From Cyclina sinensis (Eukaryota > Mollusca > Bivalvia > Venerida > Veneridae), in NCBI GenBank assembly GCA_012932295.1, contig JAAONU010000002.1, positions 18,203,388 through 18,267,387 of the forward strand: a DNA stretch of 64,000 nt. Reading direction: 5' to 3'. The notes beneath the pieces are model-generated. The model saw only the letters and a list, made by a program, of their open reading frames with translations. It did no database searches and was not told the DNA's origin. Every line of letters begins with the position of its first letter. The stretch's first letter is position 1. The translations under genes were made by a program, and so were the position numbers. Shown here piece after piece: positions 35,178 through 49,388 of this stretch.

Positions 35178-35384
35178 CCTGTCAGATCGCTATCTGTACA
35201 TATTCGCTACCTCTATGTTCTTTCATACCTAGTCTATTTGCCATGTAGATTCACTACCGGCATTATCGCAAACTGACTAACCTGTCAGATCGCTATCTGT
35301 ACATATTCGCTACCTCTATGTTCTTTCATACCTAGTCTATTTGCCATGTAGACTCACTACTGGGTTTATCGCAAACTGACTAAC
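35178..35384. repeat. tandem duplication of about 104 bp
   Basis: Two adjacent near-identical copies of 'acctgtcagatcgctatctg' through 'cgcaaactgactaa', with only a few base differences (gattcac/gactcac, ccggcat/tgggttt). Confidence 0.9.
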
Positions 35385-36224
35385 TTGTTAATACTAACCC
35401 AACTTAAATGGATTAGGTAGTAAAAGTACTCATATGTAAAGTGTATAACTACACTTGGTCAAATCATTGCTGTGAAGTTTCCTCAAAATCCAGCCAACGT
35501 TTAATTGTATTCAATTTTGGACAAATCAAGGGCCGCAGCTGCTACAAATCATCTGACCAGTAAAAGCCAATAATATGACCGTTGCTGTAAAGTTTCGTCA
35601 AAATCTGACCAGCAGTTGTGGAGATATGCCCAACCGTATTGAAATTTGAAACAAAAAATTGGAAAACCAAATAATGCTCCCCGGAGTATTTTTTGTTTTG
35701 AATGGCAGAAAAGTAAGAAATGTACTATCAATGGTATTTCAATGACATGTGAAATTAAAAGTTTTTTAAGTTTTAGTAAGGATAATCATGATGAAACATA
35801 TTTGAGGATTTATAGTATGAACTAAAACCCCGCGAGTCGGACGTGTTACCTGACGATAGCATACCAGTCATTTAACTCTTTTTTTTTTCTATGGAATGGG
35901 GAATTTATAGGCCCCGGACAAGAATTAAGTAAGAAAAATTACAAGGGCAATAACTGAAAAATTGTGAGAATCAGGTGACACAAAAACCACATTTGTAAGG
36001 ACAGTTGATTTATTGCAAAGTTTACCTGCTACTTGTTTGATCTGTGAATGTTTGCCAGAATTTTTATAATCACAAGAGGTGTCAAGTGCTTGTCTGGCAG
36101 ATGTAACAAGTACAGATGTAATTCATATAATCAGTGTTGTTCTCCAGAATTTCAGCTGATAAGCCATTGATTTATCAATCAATTGGGGTTACTATATTAA
36201 GTTTTATAAAGGGAAATAATTAAA

Positions 36225-39110
36225 ACAAGAGGGCCATGATCGCCCTGGATCGCTCACCTGAGTACTTTGGCTGTAGGTTTGCTGTTAAGCAGTATTTCAT
36301 TTTTTAATTGAAAATATATAAGTGCCTACAAACCAAATATGTAAAATATCAGTCAATAAATAAAGGCTCTATGACAGAAAGTAGAAATATCTATTATAAG
36401 CTATGGTGACCTTGACCTTGACTCAGTGACCTCAAACCCTACCCATGGGTAGAGGTCCATGCAAGGAACCTATATACTGAATATCAAAGATATTGGTCTA
36501 TAAATGAAGGCTTTATGAGGTACAGTAGATAAATCTATTTTTAGCCTCTGTGATCTTTAACCTAATATAATAATTTGAACAACCAAACAACCTTTCTGAC
36601 AAACTGCCAGGATATTTGGACTGAAACAGCAGCCTCTAGAGCCTTAACAAGATATTACTATTTTTGGGCTCTGTGACCTAGTTTGTGACCCCAGATGACC
36701 CATATTCGAACCTGACCTAGAAACCATCGAAATAACCTTTCTGACATATTTCCAGAATATTTGGGCTGAAAATGTTACCTGTAGAGTGTAAACAAGGTTT
36801 TTCCAAATTTGGGCTCTGTAACCTAGTTTTTGACCCCACATGACCCATATTCGAACTTGGGCTAGAAATCACCGATACAACCTTTCTGACATATTTCCAG
36901 GATATTTGGGCTGAAAATGTTACCTCTAGACTGTTAACAAGGTTTTTCCATATACAGGCTGTGTGACCTAGTTTTTGACCCCACATGACCCATATTCAAA
37001 CTTGGGCTAGAAATCATCAAAACAACCTTTTGACATATTTCCAGGATATTTGGGCTGAAAATGTTACCTCTAGAGTGATAAAAAGGTTTTTCCATATTTG
37101 GTCTCAGTGACCTAGTTTTTGACCCCAGATGACCCATATTCGAACCTGGGCTAGAAATCATCCAAATAACCTTTCTTACGTATTACAAGGATATTTGGGC
37201 TGAAAATGTTACCTCTAAAGTGTTAACAAGGTTTTTCCTGTATTTGGGCTCTGTTAGTTTTTGACCCCTGATGACCATATTCGAACTTGAGCTAGAAAAC
37301 ATGGAAACAATCTTCTGACAAATTTCCAGAATATTCGGGCTGAAAATCTTACCTCTAGGGTTTTAACAAGGTTTTTCCATATTTGGGCTCTGTGGGCTAG
37401 TTTTTGGCCCCAGATGACCCATGTTCAAACTTGGGCTAGAAATCAACCAAACAACCTTTCTGACAAATTGCCATGACATTTGGACTGAAACAGTAGCCTC
37501 TAGAGCCTTAACAATATTTTTCTATTTTTAGGTCATGTGACATAGTTTTTGATCCAAGATGACCCATATTCGAATTCGTCCGAGTAATTACTGGGACAAA
37601 CATCTTGACCAAGTTTCGTGACAATTGGAGCAAAAATGTGACCAGTAGAGTGTTAACGAACTAAGTGTGAACGGACGATGGACGACAGACATTCATTGGT
37701 CCTAATAGCTTACCCTGAGCCAGCTGTGCCTACAAACCAAATATGTAAAATATCAGTCAATAAATAAAGGCTCAATGACAGAAAGTAGAAATATCTATTA
37801 TAAGCTATGGTGACCTTGACCCAGTGACCTCAAACCCTACCCATGGGTAAACGTCCATGCAAGGAACCTATATACTGAATATCAAAGATATTGGTCTATA
37901 AATGAAGGCTCTATGAGGTACAGTAGATAAATCTATTTTTAGCCTCCGTGACCTTTAACCTAATCTAATAATTTCTTGATAAAGCTTGCTTCATGCCAAA
38001 TTTTAAAATTCTAGGCCTTGTGGTTTCAGACAAGAAGATTTTTAAAGATTTTCTGCTATACTGCTATCTAAAACTTGTGACCCCTCAGGCGGGGCCAATA
38101 GTGACCCCAGGGAAATTTTTCAAACAAACTAGGTAGAGGTCCACTAGACAATGCTGCATACCAAATATCTAAGCTGTAGGCATTTAGGTTTCCAGTAAGA
38201 AGATTTTTAAAGATTGCCTTTCTTACATATTAAGGGCCAATTTTGACCATGGGGCCAACATATAAACAATACTGGTAAAGGTTCTCAACACAATACTCCA
38301 CACCAAATATCTAAGGTCTAGTCCTATTAGTTTGGAAGAAAAATCATTTTTCGTGTTTTTCCTATATAACTATATGTAAATCAAGAGAACCCTGGGGCGT
38401 GGCCAATTTTGACCCAGGGGACATAATTTGCACAAACTTGATAGAGGTCCACTGGACAATGCTGCACACCAAATATCTAAACTCTAGGCCTTGCGGTTTC
38501 TGACAAGAAGATTTTTTAAAGTTTTTCCTATATAACTCTATATAAAACATTTGACCCCTGGGGCGGGGCCATTTTTGACCCAGTAGCAATGATTTGAACA
38601 AACTTGGTAAAGGTCCACTGGACAATGCTGCACACCAAATATCTAAACTCTAGGCCTTGTGGTTTCTGACAAGAAGATTTTTTAAGTTTTCCCTATATAA
38701 ATCTATGTAAAATCAACTGACCCCTGGGATGGGATCAGTTTTGACCCCACGGTCATAATTTGAACGAACTTGGTAGAGGTCCACTAGATGACGCTTCATA
38801 CCAAATATATAAGCTCCAGGCTTTGTGGTATCGGAGAAGAAGATTTTTAAAGATCCGACTTTTAAAATCTAATTTTAGCTCCAGTGAACCAGAAATGCAA
38901 TGGACCAGAACCATTTGAACAATCTTGGTAGAGCTTCATGCAAGGAACATCCAAGGCAAGTTTCATTTAATTTGGCCCTTTTGTTTCAGAGGAGATGTCA
39001 TTTGAATGAAAAGTTGACGATGGACGGACAGACAGACGGACTGATGGACGGACGACGGACAAAGACTGATCAGAAAAGCTCACCCTGAGCACTTTGTGCT
39101 CAGGTGAGCT
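36225..39110. mobile_element. large composite interspersed element with inverted ends
   Basis: Starts 'caagagggccatgatcgccc' then 'gctcacctgag'. It ends with a 34-bp hairpin (39077-39110) finishing 'ctcaggtgagct', so the ends are inverted. Inside are five or six degenerate units of about 150-170 bp (36600-37600, with 'gacctagtttttgaccccac') and about four of 180 bp (38090-38860). A 245-bp segment, 36322-36570, recurs at 37730-37973, and an internal end-like sequence 'agcttaccctgagc' lies at about 37710. This suggests two joined copies. No transposase ORF is present. Confidence 0.65.
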
Positions 39111-40769
39111 AAAAAAATCAGCTGACTGGAACACATCAAGAATACACATAATTAAACTTGCTAAATTACAGGGTGAATCATACTATAACATCCAGCATTT
39201 TTGGTGGTATTTTTTTATTAAGCATATGTAATTAGAAAGATACAAATACTCTTTAAAATATAGCACACAGCAAGCACAATACTAAATGACACATAATGAT
39301 GGTGGAAGTAGAGAACATAGTATATTCCATAATTCAAGAAACCATATCCCTCATAATTTGTTATATAAATGTTTTAGCTTACATAACAGAGATCCTTCTT
39401 CAACAAACTAAGAAAACAGTTGTTTACAAACTAACTATCGACCAACAATTACAAAATCAAGATAGGTAACTCTTATTTCACAATTTGAAATGCATGTCAA
39501 CAATATCCATATTATAAATACGCTTATGAAATATTATATTGTCAGTAAGGTATCTTAGAGCAAATACATGTCCATACAACATTAATAAAGGATCAACTGT
39601 GAAATGCATGTACAAAATCAAGAAGGTTCCAAGTAAATTATGTACACATATATATAGTGTACGTAAGTTACATCGGTGTATTGGGGACTAAATACTTCGT
39701 ACATTGTTCTGTAGGATTAGGATTTTCAAATACTTAAGGTGGCATGTGTAAGTCATTTAACATAAGAAACAGGATATATGGTTTTACAGAACTACAACAA
39801 GACTATCTTTAAGGATACAGGAATATATATTTATATAACATGCACAGTCTCATAGAAATCTGCAAACGTCTATTTGCTTAGAAAAAAGGACAAAAATAAT
39901 CTAAAAACTGTCCAAAAATAGGAAACACTGAAGTTATATGGACTTCAAATGGTTAATCATGTGATTTGTTTGAAACATTAGTAAAATGACAGACAAACTC
40001 GTGCATTCATCGTGTAGATATCATAAATATGCATGCATGTAATGGGTGCTACATTCTAGTAATTAGGTTTTTCACTTTGGCATTACACTGTTAAAGTTTT
40101 TGTTTTCTATCGTCTCTAATGTATTATGATAACAATTATCTCTCCATTATGAAGAATGGTTTCCTTGAATCATGGAAGATATTCTCAATATAATTAATAT
40201 AGTTTATGTATACACATAATTATACAGCAAACATATATCATGTAATATGTTATGTTAAAACACGTCCAAACTGCACAACACATAATTATGTACAAGAAGC
40301 AGCATACATTAGATATTTATCCTTGGATTACCTGTCAGCTTAAGTTTCTTACATCATGCTGTATTTCTACATTGTATATAAAAATTCATGCATATGCATG
40401 TGTGTCTTGAAATGAAAATAATACAGATTATTGCTGCGAGCGTTCTATCAACTATAACTATTTATCTGAAATTCATAACTGGTTTGAAATACTTTACACT
40501 CTGTGTCATTACGAAAGTAAACCAAAGAAACATATCAATTCTTTAAAAAGCAAGCTGGTTTAGTGAATTTCTAAATTTGGTACCACATGACATTTTTTTC
40601 TAAAAGTGAAGCAGGCAAATCTCTACTTAACACTATGGAATGTTAAATGACAACACTTCAGGCTTGATTTGGTTATGTACAAAGCAAAGTTATTGGCCCT
40701 GGATTTCAGACCCCTTTAATATCTAATTCTTACTTACTCATTCTTCTCAAACTAGTAAGCCTAAGGAAA

Positions 40770-41395
40770 CATTTTGTCAAGTACTTGTAAGCCTACAGGA
40801 AACTTGTCAAGTACTTGTAAGCCTACAGGAAATAGTTCATCAAGTACTTGTAAGCCTACAGGAAACATTTTGACAAGTACTTGTAAGCCGAAAGGAAACA
40901 TTTTGTCAAGTACTTGTAAGCCTACAGGAAACATTTTGTCAAGTACTGGTAAGCCTACAGAAAATAGTTTGTCAAGTACTTGTAAGCCTACAGGAAATAT
41001 TTAGTCAAGTACTTGTAAGCCTACAGGGAACATTTTGTCAAGTACTGGTAAGCCTACAGGAAACATTTTGTCAAGTACTGGCAAGCCTACAGGAAACATT
41101 TTGTCAAGTACTTGTAAGCCTAAAGGAAACATTTTGTCAAGTACTTGTAAGCCTACAGGAAACATTTTGTCAAGTACTGGTAAGCCTACAGAAAATAGTT
41201 TGTCAAGTACTTGTAAGCCTACAGGAAATATTTGGTCAAGTACTTGTAAGCCTACAGGGAACATTTTGTCAAGTACTGGTAAGCCTACAGGAAACGTTTT
41301 GTCAAGTACTGGCAAGCCTACAGGAAACATTTTGTCAAGTACTTGTAAGCCTACAGGAAACATTTTGTCAAGTACTTGTAAGCCTACAGGAATCA
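40770..41395. repeat. 33-bp minisatellite with 7-unit higher-order repeat
   Basis: About 19 copies of a 33-bp unit ('aagcctacaggaaacatttt' then 'gtcaagtacttgt'). The variant 'aagcctacagaaaatag' at 40951 recurs at 41182, 231 bp or exactly seven units later, and the neighbouring variants repeat in the same order. Open frames on both strands follow from the 11-codon period and are not genes. Confidence 0.95.
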
Positions 41396-44300
41396 AGAAT
41401 AGTCAAGATGTTCCATTTTTTTCATCAAATATATGACTATTTTTAAATCAAATCTGCCATCATTTCAATGGGAGGAAATTTACAGCCATCTATATATTGA
41501 TGAAACAAAAACTGTTATAAAATGACAAAATCGAGTGTCTTAGGTTTTAGCAAAAAGCATATCTTAAAATGGTATAAAACAACTGTTTCTAAATAGTAAT
41601 CTCACTTGAATTTTTTTGTCAATAAATTCAAAAGTTAAACAAAAAAAATGTACACAATAAAACAAATACGTAATAACAAATAAAGCTCTATGAACACATA
41701 GCAGTATGTTTTTCCTTAGTAAAAGCATACAAGAATTTTCCAAATACTGCATTTCTACAAGATATGTTACAGTACATGATGCTACTTCTCAGGTAAAGGT
41801 GACACATCACTGGAAAATGACAGTTTTGCAAACGTACTTGTAAGAAAGTTTAACATACATTTAGCATGTTTCTAGCTATTTAAAGAAAAGATGAATTTTC
41901 AAGTCAGTGAAATAAAGTGTGTAAAATGAACCTTTTGCAGATTTCTAGAATGGACAAAATACATGATTCCCATTGTAAAACAAATATTCATATCTATTAT
42001 CCTTCCCTGTGTCATTATTTTATAAAATAAGTTTCACCAGTCCAATGGTATAAAGTAAGCCTTTCTGTGTATGTAAGAAGCAGAAATTGAATGGTCACAA
42101 AACTACTTTCGGTGATCTTTTATCATGTGAAGAACATTTTGTTTCCTTGTTTATACTGTTCATGTTTATATTTCTACATGTCAACTCTACAGCAAGTTAT
42201 AACAAATGCAACACAAACAAATGATCAAGTTAGATTAATGTATGGACTGCTGCCATGGCAACTAAAAGTCACAACACGTTCTTGTCCGCTTTGAGATCTC
42301 TATGTTGACAGCTTACAAGAGTCACTGTCTTAATGATATTCATAAAAAATATATTAGAATTTCAAGCTGAACTTTTCCATAATTTTGTAAATTTTGCAAA
42401 GCAATAGGAAATAAGCTAATGTTGTCATAATATAATATTGTTTTCTCTGGTGTATCTTGCCATAATAAACTTATAACAAATCATCAAAATGTATTCATAG
42501 TGTTTTCATTTAGCTCTCCTGTGTGTATACTGCAAGATGTATTATGCTACTAATGGCTACTAATACCTAAGTAGTGCTTCATAACTGAGACAATGCTTTC
42601 TGGATCAAATTGGCAAAGCTAGGATATTTTTCATAAAATGATGCTACAAAATGTTTTTGCCATGGCAACTTTTCATGGCAAATGTTTTGCTCATTTATAA
42701 TATAAGCTTTATATTTATGCTCTTATATAGCAAGTTTCACAAGTTGTTTTTATATAGTATGAACCATGGCACAAGATATTCAGCATTAAAGATATTGATA
42801 TAAAATTGATCAAAATCTAAAAGGATATTTAATACTATTTTCTACAAAAATACAAATTTAAGAAAAAAAAAGACAACAAAAAAGTATTAATAAATACAAA
42901 TACTGATATATATATTTGAGATTTGTGACATGAGACTTTGCACTGTTTGTATCTGGGCTAATTGCCTGATATCAGCATGAAAGAGGGTTTTAGTTTACTT
43001 TGAAATATCGGGTATGAAGTAAATGAGGAGGTGAACAACTTACAATCATTGAAATACTTTAACATAAATCAAAGGGAGGTAGACAAGGAACTGTCATTAA
43101 ATACTCTCTAATTTATAGACTTTTGCCTGTTTCTGGTCTATAATATGTTACCTTTGGGTTTGCATGCACTTAACTTTATAACTACAAGCATCATACATTT
43201 AATTTACTGCCAGTACCAACCTATTTTACCAGTGGTTTTAGTTTTAGCTTCAAAGTAATTCTTATTTTCTTTTTAACTTGAAAGTGTTTGAAGTTCCTCC
43301 TATTCAATCAATCTTATCTGTTTGTTATCTTCTATAATAGTTATCCTTAGCTTTAAATCTGAAATAAAACGTTCAAGAATGGTAACTTAAAGCAAGTAGC
43401 ATTTAAAGAATCAAACCTTACTTTGCCAACAATAATTGTACTTGGTGCAACCAGACCCATGATAATATATCATACACCAGGACCAGATAGAATAAAAACA
43501 TAGAATGTAACAATGAAGTTTAGTGAGGTAACAGATGTAATATCTAACACAAAAAAAAGTATCAACAAATATACAATTGTTCTCTTTGTTCTCAGTCCAA
43601 AATAGAAGCCGAATTTATCTTCCTACTGACACTATCCAAGAAACAGATTTCTCGTAAAATAAGTCTATGGAAAAAATAGTAGCAAATTTCTATCTATGTG
43701 TTAAATGTGTTACACATATAAATAAATACAATGTACATGTATAATAAAATGCAATAAAAAAATCTGTTTGCTGTAACAACCTGAAATACAAAACACACAC
43801 TCTACAATATGAGCTCTTACAACAGAGGTCTTCAGATAAATATCATTTCTGAACTCTAAGCAATAACAGACACCTATATTGTAGAATGCCTAAAGCATAA
43901 GGTGAATGACACAGACATTTAAAGTCTGACAAAACAGCCACACTTAGCTACCTCACACATAACAAAACTTGCCCAGCCTCTTAAAACCTTAAAAGGTTTA
44001 ATCTAGTTTAATATCTTAATCCTTGGGAAAGTATTTTTTTTTTAATGTTTACCGTGAAAACCCTACAACAGAAAGTTGTTTCCCAACTCATTTCACTAAC
44101 TTATAAGAATCTTTAATGCTCATGAAATGTATGCTCTTTTTTTTTGACAAAACACCTGTCATAAATTCTAGTTTCCAAAGTATCTTCAAGAAAAAAAGAA
44201 ACTACCGGTATGATAATTCTGTAGTGTAGTGACATTGAGAGTGTTGTATAGTAAATTTTGAAAAAGCACACAATATGTCCTTTAGATAGAAAAGGAATTT

Positions 44301-44757
44301 CTCTATCCCTGCTCATCCTCTTCACTGAATTTCTGTATAGCTGAGTTCCTTCAGGCAAGAGTGCCACTGTCTGGAAAGTAAAGTGCTCTGAAGGTATAAG
44401 AATCTTTATATGTCCTACTGCTAAAACAACAACATTACAGGACTAGTGACTACAAATTTCCGGACTTGGTCCCTTTAATTGTATTTTAAATACAACTTTA
44501 CAACATTAGTAAAAATGATTAAACATTTTACATCTTGCCACAACACTACACAGAGATACTACTTGAATTTGGCATACAAAAGCTCACACACAGAAAGGGT
44601 GAAAATGCATGTAATCTTATACTAAAAAGATCCAACAAATATATTTAGACAGAGCATTATATCAAAGCCATTATACATGACCATCAAATGCAGTAATTTC
44701 ACAAAATATTTGTCTTAAATTGCCATCTTTTCATGTGAATAAAAACAAGGAACAATC

Positions 44758-45694
44758 ATGTAGTCAGAATAGCGGTAGATGTCATCATGTAGTTAGAATA
44801 GCAGTAGATGTCATCATGTAGTTAGAATAGCAGTAGATGTCATCATATAGTTAGAATAGCAGTAGATGTCATCATGTAGTTAGAATAGCAGTAGATGTCA
44901 TCATGTAGTTAGAATAGCAGTAGATGTCATCATGTAGTTAGAATAGCAGTAGATGTCATCATGTAGTTAGAATAGCAGTAGATGTCATCATGTAGTTAGA
45001 ATACCAGTAGATGTCATCATGTAGTTAGAATACCAGTAGATGTCATCATGTAGTTAGAATAGCAGTAGATGTCATCATGTAGTTAGAATAGCAGTAGATG
45101 TCATCATGTAGTTAGAATAGCAGTAGATGTCATCATGTAGTTAGAATAGCAGTAGATGTCATCATGTAGTTAGAATAGCAGTAGATGTCATCATGTAGTT
45201 AGAATAGCAGTAGATGTCATCATGTAGTTAGAATAGCAGTAGATGTCATCATGTAGTTAGAATAGCAGTAGATGTCATCATGTAGTTAGAATAGCAGTAG
45301 ATGTCATCATGTAGTTAGAATAGCAGTAGATGTCATCATGTAGTTAGAATAGCAGTAGATGTCATCATGTAGTTAGAATAGCAGTAGATGTCATCATGTA
45401 GTTAGAATAGCAGTAGATGTCATCATATAGTTAGAATAGCAGTAGATGTCATCATGTAGTTAGAATAGCAGTAGATGTCATCATGTAGTTAGAATAGCAG
45501 TAGATGTCATCATGTAGTTAGAATAGCAGTAGATGTCATCATGTAGTTAGAATAGCAGTAGATGTCATCATATAGTTAGAATAGCAGTAGATGTCATCAT
45601 GTAGTTAGAATAGCAGTAGATGTCATCATATAGTTAGAATAGCAGTAGATGTCATCATGTAGTTAGAATAGCAGTAGATGTCATCATGTAGTTA
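44758..45694. repeat. 29-bp minisatellite
   Basis: About 32 almost identical copies of 'tagttagaatagcagtagat' plus 'gtcatcatg'. A rare 'catcatatag' variant recurs at about 44845, 45424, 45571 and 45630. High uniformity suggests recent expansion or strong homogenisation. Confidence 0.97.
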
Positions 45695-46806
45695 AGAATG
45701 TCAATGAAATTTGCACAAGTGAGAAATTGAAGACAAGCATGTCCATCCAGCTAACCAGAGATATTTGTGAGAAAGAATAACAGTTAGATCCTATTTCAAC
45801 TGCACACCATATACATAACTATCCTATGACTTTAAATTTAGTTTCAACATCATGGAAAAAGAGAAAACTAGTTTTAAGCACGCAACTCACTAGAAACTGT
45901 TACTATTGCCAAAAGTTGCATGTCATTATTTTTTTTAACTTTTTTGAAGAGCTTTACAATGTAACTAGTTCAAATCTACTCTGTTAGTTGAAGTGGCAAG
46001 TGTCTGGCTATCAACATATTTAGTGTTACAATAGCAGTGTTGTTTTCAAAGTTTGCACACAAAAAACTGAAAATAATCATCATTCCTGGTACAGAAACTA
46101 AACTGTCTTTTTTGTCAACTCTTCAGAGAGATTCACATTAAATCTGACAACTTGTTATCATGTTATCACATAAGGCTGCTGGTTGTCAGGAAAGACAGTT
46201 TTATGAGTGGCAGGCCTGTAAGAAACATCCTTATAAGAAGCTACATGTACATCGAAACAAGTCAATTCAAACAAATAGACAGGTGTGTGTGCAAATCTCA
46301 GCATAACACCAGCCATAATATAATATAGATGAAATGATTACAAAATTTCAGTAGGAAATGAGAAGCAAACAGGGAAGAAAACAAGTCATCTCAATATTTC
46401 AGAATAGTACTCATTCATGTGATTCTCAAGTTTAAAGACAAAAAATCAAAATGTACTATATAAACTGTGTCTGATGTGGAAAATACCTTTAGATTTAGAT
46501 AAAGATTAGCAAAAACACTTAAATTATATACTTAAAAGTAACAGAGTACAGGAAAGTTAAAAAGCTAAAAGCTCACACAAATCACTGCAAATATAGATAC
46601 TTTAGAAACAGAAATCAGTCACAGGTTATACAGAATGATAACCTCAGAATTTCACAATGTAATTTAAAAAGGAAGGATTGATTATATATCACATGTTAAT
46701 TGAGACAAATATCAATAAGTCTTTATTGAAAAAAGGGTTCACCAATGAGGTTACAAATATTGAGACAGTTCACATGATATTCAGTGATGAGGGCTGATCA
46801 AGATGT

Positions 46807-46881
46807 TTACTCCTGTGGCTTATCCGATGCTGGTTGTTGATCTGCTGCTTGGGTTTCTTCTTTTGCTGTTTCTGTAGGTGC
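46807..46881 (-). CDS. last exon of a gene with an acidic C-terminus
   Basis: After an acceptor (gaacacttcatgtag-like context) the minus strand reads 24 codons then TAA: APTETAKEETQAADQQPASD, then KPQE. The composition (Glu, Gln, Ala, Lys, Thr, Pro) is that of a disordered tail and unlike chance AT-rich translation. The phase is 0, matching the end of the 49389-49473 exon at 'KAEQ'. The family is not recognised. The region around it lacks any competing ORF. Confidence 0.5.
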   Translation of the reverse strand, partial: APTETAKEETQAADQQPASDKPQE

Positions 46882-46989
46882 CTACATGAACACAAACAAT
46901 TCAGAGATGATCAGAACATAAAATGGGTAAAAGTTTCTTAGATTCATCAAAACTACTGTTTAAGATACTTAATATTACTTTTTATACTA

Positions 46990-49388
46990 CTGAAATTTGA
47001 TTATCTCCACAAGATAAGAAGATTTGACAAACAGGAATCATCTGCTAAGGCTGAGGAAATTTAAAAATTATGCCCTGGATAAGATGATTCAACTGACAAT
47101 AGTTACCAGCCCACTTATAAGGAGGTTAATTAAACAAGATTAACCTGCTTATATTAAGATGATCCAAACGACAGTTATTATCTGCCAAGCTTAAGGAAAT
47201 TTGCTATAAAGAAATACTTATTAGGTATCAGCAAATTCCACAAAAAGAATAAAATTCCACAAACAAGAAGAACCATGTCAAAAATTGCCTGCTAGGTTTT
47301 AGAATATTCCACAAACAAAAATAACCTGCTCAATTTTAGAAGACTCCACATCCAAGAATAACCTGCAAGGTTCTAGAATATTCCACAAACAAAAATAACC
47401 TGCTCAATTTTAGGAGACTCCACATCCAAGAATAACCTGCTAGGTTCTAGAATATTCCACAAACAAAAATAACCTGCTCAATTTTAAGAGACTCCACAGC
47501 CAAGAATAACCTGCTAGGTTCTAGAATATTCCACAAACAAAAATAACCTGCTCAATTTTAGGAGACTCCACATCCAAGAATAACCTGCTAGGTTCTTGAA
47601 TATTCCACAAACAAAAATAACCTGCTCAATTTTAGGAGACTCCACATCCAAGAATAACCTGCTAGGTTCTAGAATATTCCACAAACAAAAATAACCTGCT
47701 CAATTTTAGAAGATCTTCAAATATGCTGTATTTTCATTTTTAACTCAAATAAAATAAGTCAAAAAACTCATAAAGTCATAACTTTGATAAAATTGGAGTT
47801 GTCATGCCCAATTTTGAAAGGAACCTGTAGTATAATGAGAAAGCTGTGCAATCATTTTCCTTAAAATGTGTAGAAACTTCAATATACAGAAATTAAGCTG
47901 AAAAAGGGCCATAACTCTGATCAAATTGGAGATGTTAAGCTCAATTTTGAAATGAACCAGTAGTTTTATGAGACACATATACATGCAAAATATAAATGTG
48001 ATGTGATGTGACAAAATCAACAATCTGATCAATCTGATGTCATTGAGAAAACAAGGTCAAAGTTGACATCATAAACTAATTAACGATTTCTGCATACACA
48101 CAAAGTTTTCTGGCTTGTATGAATTAACATAAAATGCTGCCTTTAAAAAGAGTGCCTTCAAAACACAGATATGGATCACACAACAACCTAGCAACTATAT
48201 CGCATGTTGCATGTTACTAGGTATGATGTCCAAGTCGTCTAGTACGATGTGAAAATGATTAATAGAAATGTTATATTTGCATTGTTTATTTGCTATAAGT
48301 GTACCTTCCGAAAGTTAATATCAAAATAGTTTTTTATCTGACAGTGAAAAAACCTGAAAATGTAAAATTTGACTACATTGTTGATAATCTCATGACACAG
48401 CCCAAATGTAATCAGTGTTTTTTCCTTTAAATGTGTGGACTCATGGAAAGGTGCAACTCTTAATGCCCCTCCTCCATTCTTCATATGGCAGGGTCATAAT
48501 AATGTAGGTAACAACAAAAGCATAAAGAAAAGGGCCATTTTTAGATCTAACTGTAGGAAGATAGAGTTCTTCAGTCAGATTGTGGTTACATCAAAACATC
48601 TCAGAGTAATAAACATCTAATGAAAATAGCAAAAGAAAATATGAAATAAAACATCTGAAAAAAAGTTTTAAAAAGTATTTAATTGTAAGTCTGAAAGAAG
48701 TTGCGTTCACAATGATAAGGCGTACTGTGCAGAGATCGACCCTTAGCCCAGTCATCTATGCCCTTCACACTTTGACCTAGCAGGACCAAATAAAGTAAGG
48801 GTCATCTACTCAATATGCCCAACCATCCTGTAAAGTTTGAAAGTCCTGGGTGCAGTTAATCTTGAGTTATTGATTGGAAACCATATTCAAACTGTAGGTC
48901 TCTGTAAGCGTGACCTTTGTCCTTATTACCCAAAAACTATTGGGGTCATCTACACAAGATGCCCAACCTACCTATCAAGTATCAAAGTCTCTGTGTCTAT
49001 GTGTTCTCAAGTTACTGATTGGTAACCACTTGGTCTACCAACAGACTGATGAACAGACAGACATGAGCAAAGCAATATATCCCCTCTTCTTCTAATGGGG
49101 CCTAAAAATGACCCACTGAGCTTAAAGGAGATTCAACAAACAAGACAGACCTGCTCAGGTCAAACACATAGCAATCACTTCTGCTCTTTAGCAATATTCA
49201 GCAAACAAGATTTTTTTTCTTGCTGATATTTTATGAAGTTCAACAGACAAGAATAACCTTCTAAGATTATAGAGACACAACCTGCTCAGTTCAGGGATAT
49301 TCAACAAGTAAGAATTTATTGTTCAGTTAAAGGAGATTCCATTAACATGAAGTACCTATTACCTAAGAGATTCAACAAATAGAACTAT
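46990..49388 (-). repeat. degenerate repeats resembling the exon 3' end and donor
   Basis: On the minus strand many units read 'TCTCCTAAAATTGAGCAG' followed by GTTATT. This matches the end of the 49389-49473 exon (ESPKAEQ codons), mostly with a GT donor after CAG. The best block, 47270-47720, has about six copies of a 74-bp double unit. More diverged units continue to the exon. Segments at 47750-47960 and 48740-49100 are other interspersed repeats within the same interval. Confidence 0.6.
48740..49100. repeat. interspersed repeat of the 'gggtcatctac' type
   Basis: Two degenerate half-repeats with 'gggtcatctactcaatatgc' and 'ggggtcatctacacaagatg', ending 'atcccctcttcttctaatgg'. The same family is seen at 57000-57620 (ending 'taccccctcatcttcgatgg'). 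Non-coding, probably a non-autonomous element. Confidence 0.6.

Larger units (their letters stand above)
39111..46806 (-). other. possible long 3' UTR of the acidic-tail gene
   Basis: About 7.7 kb of AT-rich, ORF-poor sequence directly downstream (minus strand) of the stop at 46807. A potential AATAAA lies on the minus strand at about 39213-39219. It contains a 33-bp and a 29-bp array. The 3'-UTR reading is inference from position; it may simply be intergenic. Confidence 0.3.

Noticed and set aside
40774..41436. Ser/Thr/Lys/Pro-rich repeat protein ORFs on both strands
   Set aside because: Period-33 minisatellite; equally open on both strands and no start or splice context.
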